Shown here piece after piece: positions 29,436 to 37,055 of a stretch of 64,000 bases of DNA. The position numbers and the translations under genes are program-made. The stretch spans positions 75,120 through 139,119 of the forward strand of contig NZ_FPIP01000008.1 in NCBI RefSeq assembly GCF_900119075.1, in the 5' to 3' direction. Origin of the DNA: Ruminococcus flavefaciens. GTDB lineage: Bacteria; Bacillota; Clostridia; Oscillospirales; Ruminococcaceae. Within the stretch, counting starts at the first letter, position 1; each line of letters starts with the position of its first letter. Under the pieces are notes generated by a model. The model was given only the letters and a program-made list of their open reading frames with translations, ran no database searches and was not told the origin of the DNA.

Positions 29436-32400
29436 GTGAAACTTTCAAAAATGAAGAAGATCATCAGCGGAACCGTATCCGCAGTGATGATCGCAGCGTC
29501 CGTCCCCCTCTCAGCTAATGCGGGCGGTTTCAATTTCGGCGGCGATAACGGCGGCATGACATGGGGCGGCTGGGGAAATAACGGCGGCGGACAGGACTGG
29601 AGCGGCTTTGCGGGCGGCTTCGAGACCAACGGCAACACCAACATAGGCTCAGACGCAGGCAGCGGCGGAAACGCTCAGTCAGGTCTCAACTCTCAGATCA
29701 AGGGCGATATGCCTACAAGGGTACCGAATGGCGCTGAAAAGACAAGCCAGTGCAAGGTGGAGAACAAGACCTATAACTGCAAATTTACAGGCAAGCAGAA
29801 AAAGTGCAACGTTATTCTCCCTCCGAACTATAATTCAAGCAAGAAGTACCCTGTAATGTTCGTTCTCCACGGAATCATGGGAAGCGAGAACGACATGGTA
29901 AGCGGCATGGGCGTTCAGGAGCTCATGACAGGTCTTATGTCAAGCGGTCAGGCTGAGGAGTTCATCGTTGTAACTCCGAATATGTTCACAAGCAAGACTA
30001 TGAACAGCCCAAGCGGTATCAACCAGCAGACCTGCGCAGAGTACGACAACTTCCTCTATGACGTTACAGACAGCCTTCTTCCTTTCATCAAGGAGAATTA
30101 TTCCGTTAAGGAAGGCAGAGAATATACAGCTATCACAGGCTTCTCAATGGGCGGCCGTGAGGCTATCTACTGCGGACTTATGCGCCCCGACGTATTCGGC
30201 TATGTAGGCGGCGCCTGCCCTGCACCGGGTATTACCCCAGGTAAGGACTCGTTCATGACTCACCCGGGCTGTATGCAGGAGAGTGAGATGAAGTTCAGAG
30301 ATGTAGGTCCCGAGCCTGCTGTATTCATGATAACAGGCGGAACCAACGACAGCGTTGTTGGTACATTCCCTAAGCAGTACAGCGACATTCTCACAAGAAA
30401 CGGCGTTAATCACGTTTACCAGTCTATCCCCGGCGGCGGACATGACGCAAATTCTGTAAAGCCTCATCTCTATACATTCATGAGATATGCTTTCAAGGCT
30501 TCAGCAAGCGAGCCTGTTACAACAACTACTACAACTGCTGTAACGACTACAACTACTAAAGTAACAACAACTACCACAGCAGAACCCGTAGTTACTACAA
30601 CTACAATGCAGAATGAGCAGAACTCACAGGGCGGCGGCTTTGGCGGCGATATCTCCACAAAGGTAACTAAGTGGGGCGACGCAAACAACGACGGCACAGT
30701 TGATATGGGCGATGTAGTTCTTATCATGCAGTCTCTTGCTAACCCTAATAAGTATAAGCTTTCAGAGCCGGGTATCTACAACGCAGACGCTTATGAGGCA
30801 GGCGGCGGTATTACTTCAAACGACGCACTTTCTATCCAGAAGTACCTTTTAGGTCTGATAACAAAGCTCCCTGAGAGCTATTCGCCAAATGTGACTACAG
30901 CACCTGTTACTACAACAGTAACAACAACTGCTGAAGTGACAACAACTACTACTGCAGCTCCTGTAGCAGGCGGCGCTCTGAATGACAACTTTGATTCAGG
31001 CTTAGGCGACTGGACAGGCAGAGGCGCAGCTTCTGTTACAGCTACAGACGCAGCATATTACGGTTCATCAGGAAAGTCTATGTTCATCACAGACAGAAGC
31101 GCTGAGTGGAACGGTGCTGCTATAAACCTCGGTTCAGATTTCCAGCCGGGTCAGACATACAGCGTAAGTCTTGCAGCTCTCCAGATGTCAGGCAGCTCAG
31201 CTGAGATACAGATTTCTCTCCAGCAGGGCGGCAACGGCGGCGGAAGCGCTGTTTACACATCTATCGCAAAGGCTACCTGCGAGAGCGGCGTCTGGACAAA
31301 GATAGAGAACACATCATTCACTATCCCTGACAATGCAGGAGATATGGTGCTCTATGTTGAGACTGTTGAGTCTTCGGGAGATACTATGGATATTTATATT
31401 GACGATGTACTTGTTGCAGCTGAGGGCACAAAGTCAGCAGTTACAACAGGCGGCACAGGCAAGGTGCCTGAGATAGTTGTTCCTCCTACACCTACAGTAG
31501 ACACTACTAAGTGGGATAACTACAAGGAGACAGCTTCGGCTCAGTATATCGACTTCTACAAGAGCTCGATAAAGCACATGGGCAACACATACAGACTTAC
31601 TCAGAAGCTTACTGCTGCTGAGAGCGGTTCACCTCTGACAGTTGCTTACCTCGGCGGTTCTATTACCGAGGGCAAGAACTACACAACACCATTCTCCAAC
31701 TACCTCAGGACAACATTTGCTAAGGGCAGCTTCAAGGAGATAAATGCAGGTCTTTCGGGAACATCTTCCGTTGTAGGACTTGTCCGCAGCGAGAAGCAGA
31801 TAGTCGAGCAGAAGCCTGACATCATCTTCCTCGAATTCTCAGTTAATGACCATGAGGATATCATGTACAAGAAGTGCTTCGAGAGCTGTATCAAGAAGTT
31901 CCTTGATATGCCTAACGAACCAGCTGTAGGTATCATCATTACCCGTGCAAAGGGCGGCTTCTCCAGCCAGTCACAGATGTATCCTATCGGTAAGAACTTC
32001 GATATCCCTGTAATCAGCATGGACGACGCACTTACAAAGGCGTTCAACAGCAAATTCCTCCAGCCCGGCGACTACTACACAGACGAGTATCACCCACACC
32101 AGAAGGGCGGACAGCTTGTAGCTGACTGTATGGCTTACTATGTTCGTCAGGCATTAAAGAGCGAGAACCAGTCCGCAGGCTATACTCAGCCTACTAAGTA
32201 CGTATACGGCGCAGAGTATGCAAACTGCGTGAACGTTGATCCTAAGAACCTGACAGGCTTCAATGCAGGCTCATGGAAGTCAGGCGGCGGTTATAACAAT
32301 AACCCTGGCCTCAACTACTCATACACACTCAACGGAGGCAGTCCTATGACCTTCAAGACACAGGGCAAGGGACTCATCATCGTATTCAAGGCTAACAGCT

Positions 32401-32585
32401 CAGGCATGGGCAGCATCAATGTAACTGTAAACGGCAAGACCACAAAGGTAAACGGCAATAAGCAGTACACATGGGGCGGTCCTGACGCAGAGCTTGGCTA
32501 CTATCAGGCTACAACAGGCGACCTTGACGTTTCTATCAGCGGAAGCGGCAGCTTCACGATCTGGGGCATAGGTCTTATCAAGTAG
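29436..32585 (+). CDS. Bifunctional esterase: CE1-dockerin-CBM22-SGNH esterase
   Basis: 1049 residues. The start is the GTG at 29436, set by AAAGGAG at 29421; the signal peptide MKLSKMKKIISGTVSAVM nearly matches that of the xylanase at 4895. After a Gly-rich stretch (27-85) come a CE1 feruloyl/acetyl-xylan esterase (about 100-345; nucleophile S237 in GFSMGG), a Thr linker, a dockerin (about 412-481), a second Thr linker, a CBM22-like module (513-660), an SGNH/GDSL esterase (about 705-910; S742 in GGSITEG, D883 and H886 in DEYH) and a beta-sandwich-like tail (925-1049). CE1 would cut feruloyl or acetyl esters from arabinoxylan; the SGNH domain most likely removes acetyl groups. The two active sites suit side-chain stripping ahead of the xylanases. 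Exact specificities are not readable from sequence. Confidence 0.9.
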   Translation: MKLSKMKKIISGTVSAVMIAASVPLSANAGGFNFGGDNGGMTWGGWGNNGGGQDWSGFAGGFETNGNTNIGSDAGSGGNAQSGLNSQIKGDMPTRVPNGAEKTSQCKVENKTYNCKFTGKQKKCNVILPPNYNSSKKYPVMFVLHGIMGSENDMVSGMGVQELMTGLMSSGQAEEFIVVTPNMFTSKTMNSPSGINQQTCAEYDNFLYDVTDSLLPFIKENYSVKEGREYTAITGFSMGGREAIYCGLMRPDVFGYVGGACPAPGITPGKDSFMTHPGCMQESEMKFRDVGPEPAVFMITGGTNDSVVGTFPKQYSDILTRNGVNHVYQSIPGGGHDANSVKPHLYTFMRYAFKASASEPVTTTTTTAVTTTTTKVTTTTTAEPVVTTTTMQNEQNSQGGGFGGDISTKVTKWGDANNDGTVDMGDVVLIMQSLANPNKYKLSEPGIYNADAYEAGGGITSNDALSIQKYLLGLITKLPESYSPNVTTAPVTTTVTTTAEVTTTTTAAPVAGGALNDNFDSGLGDWTGRGAASVTATDAAYYGSSGKSMFITDRSAEWNGAAINLGSDFQPGQTYSVSLAALQMSGSSAEIQISLQQGGNGGGSAVYTSIAKATCESGVWTKIENTSFTIPDNAGDMVLYVETVESSGDTMDIYIDDVLVAAEGTKSAVTTGGTGKVPEIVVPPTPTVDTTKWDNYKETASAQYIDFYKSSIKHMGNTYRLTQKLTAAESGSPLTVAYLGGSITEGKNYTTPFSNYLRTTFAKGSFKEINAGLSGTSSVVGLVRSEKQIVEQKPDIIFLEFSVNDHEDIMYKKCFESCIKKFLDMPNEPAVGIIITRAKGGFSSQSQMYPIGKNFDIPVISMDDALTKAFNSKFLQPGDYYTDEYHPHQKGGQLVADCMAYYVRQALKSENQSAGYTQPTKYVYGAEYANCVNVDPKNLTGFNAGSWKSGGGYNNNPGLNYSYTLNGGSPMTFKTQGKGLIIVFKANSSGMGSINVTVNGKTTKVNGNKQYTWGGPDAELGYYQATTGDLDVSISGSGSFTIWGIGLIK

Positions 32586-32595
32586 AACTGATACT

Positions 32596-32627
32596 AAAAG
32601 GCTTCAACTTTATGTTGGAGCCTTTTT
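32596..32627 (+). terminator. Terminator of the two-esterase gene
   Basis: AAAAGGCTTCAAC pairs with GTTGGAGCCTTTT (one G-T pair), then T residues. Confidence 0.85.
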
Positions 32628-32642
32628 TACGTATAAAAACAT

Positions 32643-32675
32643 AATCCCCGAAGGAGAGAAAGCTTCGGGGATTTT
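32643..32675. terminator. Second hairpin between convergent genes
   Basis: AATCCCCGAAG pairs with CTTCGGGGATT. It has short T-runs only, so termination is uncertain in either direction. Confidence 0.5.
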
Positions 32676-32736
32676 AAACTCAGTTCCGAATGGGGAAGTT
32701 CGGAACGTAGTTTGCGTATATAAATAGTGAAGCGGC

Positions 32737-33201
32737 TTACTTGTTGAGGAGCGCCTTCTGGATAGCCTGTGCGTCGCCGACTGTGAGTCCGCCGCCGTTT
32801 ACATCGGCATTAGCCTTGCCCTGTGCGGTAAGATAGTAGCCGCCGAATCTGCGCTCTTCGCCTTCATATAAGCTTATGCACTGAAATGGCTTGCCGCCGA
32901 TAGTCTCAATGCTGAACTGAACTGTTCCCGATGAGGTCTTGCCACTGAGGTCGGTAAAAGTATAAGTGCCGTCCTTGTTTATAACGACTGTGCCGTAGTC
33001 TGTCGGTGTGATATTAACGGGTAAGTTGGTATCCGAGTTCTGGTATTTCCATTCGCCTGCAATATGCTCGATATCTGTGGTTTCAGCTGAAACTTCGGCT
33101 GCTACAGGAGTTGTTGCAGCTTCTGCTGCATAAGATGTGATTGCGGGAGCTGCTGAGAGCATAAGGCTGAGTGCAGCAATAACAGATACAAAATTTTTCA
33201 T
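32737..33201 (-). CDS. Small secreted protein ending in half a dockerin
   Basis: 154 residues from the ATG at 33201 (GGAGG eight bases upstream). A signal peptide (1-26) precedes an Ala/Thr-rich segment, a beta-rich domain (about 45-120, GTVVINKDGTYTFTDLSG, reminiscent of a lipocalin-like or META-like fold but not assignable) and a C-terminal segment (ADVNGGGLTVGDAQAIQKAL) that matches only the second half of the dockerins at 9948 and 24673. The first calcium loop is missing, so normal cohesin binding is doubtful. The gene is preceded by the ECF-type signal at 33321 that also precedes the genes at 43236 and 49640. Confidence 0.8.
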   Translation of the reverse strand: MKNFVSVIAALSLMLSAAPAITSYAAEAATTPVAAEVSAETTDIEHIAGEWKYQNSDTNLPVNITPTDYGTVVINKDGTYTFTDLSGKTSSGTVQFSIETIGGKPFQCISLYEGEERRFGGYYLTAQGKANADVNGGGLTVGDAQAIQKALLNK

Positions 33202-33320
33202 AATGATTTCCTCCGATATATAAATGTGATACTGCTGCACGAACTCCGTGTGTGCAGTTTTGTTTTTGATAGTTAAGTCCGCAGGGGACTGTGTTCTGTT
33301 GGTCGACCTTTCATAAAGAA

Positions 33321-33349
33321 CAATCGGAGGAAAAATAACAGGTGTTACA
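33321..33349 (-). promoter_or_regulatory. ECF-type promoter (regulon motif, copy 1)
   Basis: On the minus strand, TGTAACA (33343-33349), 16 bases, CGATTG (33321-33326), followed by TTTATGAAAG. The same arrangement occurs at 44561 and 50500. It lies about 120 bases upstream of the start codon at 33201. Confidence 0.65.
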
Positions 33350-33395
33350 TCGGTTCAAAAAAATTTGGAATTTTTTCAAATCAGGGAATACAGGC

Positions 33396-33419
33396 AAAAA
33401 AGCCGCCCTGCAGGCGGCT
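33396..33419 (-). terminator. Terminator of the ABC/two-component operon
   Basis: On the minus strand, GCCGCC and GGCGGC form the stem and a six-base T-run follows. It lies just downstream of the histidine kinase gene. Confidence 0.75.
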
Positions 33420-33431
33420 CTGAATCATATG

Positions 33432-34328
33432 TTACAGTATTATCTCGACGGAAAATATGTTGTCGCTGAGCTGTGCGGTGACTGTCCAGCCAAGTCTGTC
33501 GCAGAGGAGCTTAACAACGTAGAGCCCAAGTCCCGAGCCGCCTGACGTCCTTGCGTCCATGCGGTAGAATGGCTCGAAAACTCTGCTTACATCTACATTT
33601 GAGCTGTCCGCGAGGGTGTTGCAGACGCGGAATGTGACCTGTTTATCATCGCGGTCAAGGTAAACGCTGAAGCTGTCCGAGGTGTATTTCTCGGCATTTG
33701 ACATGAGATTGCTGAGTATTCTCATCAGGCAGTGCATATCCGAGCGCACGATGATACCGTCGGCAATATCAAATTCCGCGGCAATATTCCTCTCGGATAT
33801 CCAGCCGTGCTGTTCAAGCACCGATTCCGTCAGGATATTGCTGAGATTGACCTCCTCGATACGGAGCTCCTCATTGCCGTTTTCGGTCTTGGTGACCTCG
33901 AAGAACTCGTCTGAGAGCTCTTTAAGGTACTTGTTTTTCTGCATGGCAACAGTAAGGTATTCCGCATTTTTCTCCGACAGCTCGCCGCTCTTTTCTATCA
34001 TTTGCAAGTATCCAAGCGAAGCCGTCAGCGGCGTGCGGAAGTCGTGGGAGATACCCGAGATGACCGTGCCGAGCTGCTTCTTTTTCTGCTCGTACTCATT
34101 GGCAAGACTGCGCTGTATGTCGGTATGCTCGTTGACCTTAACTGCAAGTTCGACTAAATCTTTGTCAAAATTCGTTACCTTCACAGGCTGCCTGTAATCA
34201 TCATCTTTGAGCTTTTCAAGTCCCCGTGAAAAACGGCGGATATTGCGTTTCAGCGAGATATATTTCCATAACAGGACACACAAAATGACAAGAAGGCACA
34301 CGCAGATTGTTCCGAGCAGAATTTTCAT
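33432..34328 (-). CDS. Sensor histidine kinase
   Basis: 298 residues. One N-terminal membrane helix (about 4-22) leads directly into a HAMP-like linker, with almost no extracellular part. The phospho-acceptor is H95 in the GISHDFRTPL motif; N-box (NLMSNAEKYTS) and G-box (GGSGLGLYVVK) motifs are intact. Kinases of this intramembrane-sensing build are typical partners of antimicrobial-peptide ABC transporters, which fits the two transporter genes just upstream. It is the last gene of the operon, ending at the hairpin at 33396. Confidence 0.9.
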   Translation of the reverse strand: MKILLGTICVCLLVILCVLLWKYISLKRNIRRFSRGLEKLKDDDYRQPVKVTNFDKDLVELAVKVNEHTDIQRSLANEYEQKKKQLGTVISGISHDFRTPLTASLGYLQMIEKSGELSEKNAEYLTVAMQKNKYLKELSDEFFEVTKTENGNEELRIEEVNLSNILTESVLEQHGWISERNIAAEFDIADGIIVRSDMHCLMRILSNLMSNAEKYTSDSFSVYLDRDDKQVTFRVCNTLADSSNVDVSRVFEPFYRMDARTSGGSGLGLYVVKLLCDRLGWTVTAQLSDNIFSVEIIL

Positions 34329-34357
34329 AGCGTGTACCTCCTTTTTAGTTCATATTA

Positions 34358-35098
34358 TTATACGTGACTGCCGATGGTAGTCCTTACGTACCACTTTTTC
34401 TTATATGATGTATAGGCGAGCCAGTACATCAGCGCCGCTTCGATGACAAAGCCGATGAGAGCCTTTATTATCAGGTCGCTGTCGAGCATACCGTTTGCCA
34501 CAAGGGTGCATTCCGTTGACGGGAACCATTTGAATACCGAGATGATACCGCCTGTCATGTCGAAGACTTTGTCTTCATTGGTCGCCAGTCCCAGAACAGC
34601 AAATATGTTTTCGATCATCATACGGGCATATGGGACCATTGCTCCCGCGGGAGTTTTGATAGTCATTGTGATACCAATGACAGAGAACAGCATTCGCAGG
34701 AATACTATGTAAAACAGCCCTATAGCTGCAAGAGTTTTTTCAGTTGGCTCATATATCAGCATTACCGCACATACAGGGATAAAGTAAGCCACAGTAAGCA
34801 GGGATATATACACGATAAGCCTGTACCATATGAGCTTGTGAGAATTTGCGCCGTCCATTATCTCATACTGAGCTGTTCGGTCTGCGTAGTGCTTGCCTAT
34901 CGCTGCGCCTGCTGCAATAGAGATTATGGCAGCCATCATTGGGAAGGTTGAAGCAACTGTCAGATAGTTAGGGTGGAAAAGATCCTGCATGAATGTGGCT
35001 GCCGCCAGCACCAATGCGCCAAGGCAGATAATGATATTGCCTAAGATGCTTCGTCCTCTTGTTATGCGGTAAAGCTCCGCTTTTATGTAATTACTCAT
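34358..35098 (-). CDS. ABC-2 type transporter permease
   Basis: 246 residues with about six membrane helices (first near 20-40, IIICLGALVLAAATF; last near 225-240). It starts at the ATG at 35098, which overlaps the ATPase stop region by eight bases; the GTG at 35107 is the alternative. The sequence is of BcrB/LanE-like permease type. With the ATPase it probably exports or removes a membrane-active compound such as bacitracin or a lantibiotic; the substrate is inferred from gene context only. Confidence 0.82.
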   Translation of the reverse strand: MSNYIKAELYRITRGRSILGNIIICLGALVLAAATFMQDLFHPNYLTVASTFPMMAAIISIAAGAAIGKHYADRTAQYEIMDGANSHKLIWYRLIVYISLLTVAYFIPVCAVMLIYEPTEKTLAAIGLFYIVFLRMLFSVIGITMTIKTPAGAMVPYARMMIENIFAVLGLATNEDKVFDMTGGIISVFKWFPSTECTLVANGMLDSDLIIKALIGFVIEAALMYWLAYTSYKKKWYVRTTIGSHV

Positions 35099-36002
35099 GC
35101 CTGCCACCTACCTTTTCAAGATAATAGTCCTCAAGACTTCTTCCCGATTCGCACAGCTTTGTGATAACGCAGCCGTTATCGGTTATGGTCTTGGAGATAC
35201 GCTCCACAGCGTCAAGCTGTTCGTATATCTCGATCTCGCCGCTGTGCATTACCTTGTAATTGCCTATGGAGAGCTTTTCTTCAAGTATAGCCGCAGTCTT
35301 TTCGATATTGTTTGTTCTGACGGATATGTGGCTTTTGCACTTGTCCTGAAGCTCCTCAAGGCTGAGGTTCTCTATAAGCTCTCCCTTGTTTATAATTGAG
35401 AAATCCGTGCAAAGCTCGGAAAGCTCGGATAGAAGATGACTTGATATGAGTATGGTCACGCCCTGCTCCTCTGCAAGCTTTTGCAGCAGATGTCTTACGT
35501 CAACTATGCCCTCGGGATCAAGACCATTTACGGGTTCATCCAGTACAAGGACCTCGGGCTTCGTCAGCAGAGCCATTGCAATGCCCAGTCTCTGGCGCAT
35601 ACCGAGCGAGAACTTCATGGCTTTCTTTTTGCCTGTATTGCCCAGCCCCACTATGTCAAGAAGCTCATTTATCCGCTTCTCGTCGGGATATCCCCTGATA
35701 TAGCGGATATAACTGAGGTTCTCGTATGCGGTCATATTGTAGTTGACAATAGGAGCTTCTATCATAAAGCTCATACGTTTGCGGTGTGAGTCAAGGTCAT
35801 TGCTGCCGTAGAATTGAAGCTCTCCTGATGTCTGGAATATAAGTCCTGCCAGTATCTTCATGATAGTGGTCTTGCCTGCACCGTTAGGACCGATAAGACC
35901 TGTGATACTGCCTTTTCTGACATCAAGGCTGAAATTTTTCACCACCTCCGCCTTTTTGAAGCGTTTGGTGATATTGTTCATGGTGATAACGCTATCTGCC
36001 AT
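35091..36002 (-). CDS. ABC transporter ATP-binding protein (BcrA-like)
   Basis: 303 residues. Walker A GPNGAGKTT (38-46), signature region FSLGMRQR, Walker B VLVLDEPVNGLDP and the H-loop (ISSHLLSEL) are all present. The C-terminal 80 residues are the extension seen in BcrA-type ATPases. GGGGGCGG precedes the ATG. Second gene of the operon, coupled to the permease by overlap. Confidence 0.92.
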   Translation of the reverse strand: MADSVITMNNITKRFKKAEVVKNFSLDVRKGSITGLIGPNGAGKTTIMKILAGLIFQTSGELQFYGSNDLDSHRKRMSFMIEAPIVNYNMTAYENLSYIRYIRGYPDEKRINELLDIVGLGNTGKKKAMKFSLGMRQRLGIAMALLTKPEVLVLDEPVNGLDPEGIVDVRHLLQKLAEEQGVTILISSHLLSELSELCTDFSIINKGELIENLSLEELQDKCKSHISVRTNNIEKTAAILEEKLSIGNYKVMHSGEIEIYEQLDAVERISKTITDNGCVITKLCESGRSLEDYYLEKVGGRHE

Positions 36003-36085
36003 AGCGCCGCCCCCTTTCGTTTTTCTTTGAGCTTATTCTAACAGGCGAAGGTTAAGAAAAGGTTAAGCAAGTGGTAAAGAAAGTG

Positions 36086-36775
36086 TTAATTTATCAGCCG
36101 ATAGCCCATTCCCCACACAGTCTCAATGTATTCGCTGCCGCTGTCCAGACTTTTCAGCTTTGAGCGGATATTGCTCATGTGGACCTTTACGGTATTGTCG
36201 TCGCTGAGGTAGTCCTCGCCCCATACGCTCTGAAAGATGTTGGCTTTAGACCAGAGCTTTGTGGGATTGCCGAGCATGAGCTCAAGTATTGCGAACTCCT
36301 TGCTTGTAAGGCTGAGAGTCTTTCCGCAGACCTCTGCTGTGCCTGCTGTCACGTCTATGGTCAGGTTCTTGAATGTGAGTATTCTGGATACGGACTGCTT
36401 ATCGGAGTTCCTGTTATAACGGCGAAGTACCGCTTCGACGCGGACAAGGAGCTCGTCAAGGTCAAAGGGCTTTGTGATATAATCATCTGCTCCCATGCGT
36501 ATCAGGTCTATTTTGGAGCTCGTCTCGCTTTTTGCTGATACCACGATAACAGGTATGTCTGAGAACTCACGTATCTTCTGCAATACCATGTCTCCGCTCT
36601 GAAAGGGGAGCATAAGGTCAAGTATCAGCAGGGAAAGGTCTGTATTTTCGCGGACTATCCGCACTGCGTCGAGACCGTTCAGCGCCGACAGCATTTCATA
36701 GCCCTGTGAGGAGAGATATTCGCAGATAAGGCGGTTTATCTCTTTGTCGTCCTCAGCTGTAAGTATCTTTTTCAT
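36086..36775 (-). CDS. OmpR/PhoB-family response regulator
   Basis: 229 residues: receiver domain (phospho-acceptor D53 in LLILDLMLP; the conserved lysine lies in ITKPFD) and a C-terminal winged-helix DNA-binding domain (LTSKEFAILELML, then VKVHMSNIRSKL and the final GMGYRL). First gene of the operon with the ABC transporter and histidine kinase, so it probably controls that transporter. Confidence 0.92.
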   Translation of the reverse strand: MKKILTAEDDKEINRLICEYLSSQGYEMLSALNGLDAVRIVRENTDLSLLILDLMLPFQSGDMVLQKIREFSDIPVIVVSAKSETSSKIDLIRMGADDYITKPFDLDELLVRVEAVLRRYNRNSDKQSVSRILTFKNLTIDVTAGTAEVCGKTLSLTSKEFAILELMLGNPTKLWSKANIFQSVWGEDYLSDDNTVKVHMSNIRSKLKSLDSGSEYIETVWGMGYRLIN

Positions 36776-36811
36776 GGCGTACCCCTCTCGAAAAAATCAT
36801 TGTTATTTACT

Positions 36812-36840
36812 ATTATAGCATAGGTCACAGTAAAGGTCAA
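36812..36840 (-). promoter_or_regulatory. Promoter of the ABC/two-component operon
   Basis: On the minus strand, TTGACC (36835-36840), 17 bases, TATAAT (36812-36817). Confidence 0.7.
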
Positions 36841-36934
36841 TCATATAACTTATTGGAGCAGAAGGAATTTGTTTAAATAAGTACTCGGAAAAGGTTACAA
36901 AACGTTTATAAAAGTTTAAAAATTATTATTGCTA

Positions 36935-36963
36935 TTGACAAATGTTTGAATATATGCTAATAT
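36935..36963 (+). promoter_or_regulatory. Promoter of the RTX-like gene
   Basis: TTGACA (36935-36940), 17 bases, TAATAT (36958-36963). The leader is about 85 bases. Confidence 0.6.
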
Positions 36964-37055
36964 TATTGTAAATTGGAGAAATCGCATTAATCTATACGCA
37001 CAGTAAACGCAACACTAACTATCGCTGTACAAAACAGCAGAAAGGAATGAAAACC

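Noticed and set aside
33342..33545. A 67-codon plus-strand ORF
   Set aside because: It overlaps the histidine kinase 3' end and its terminator, has no ribosome site and no recognisable domain.
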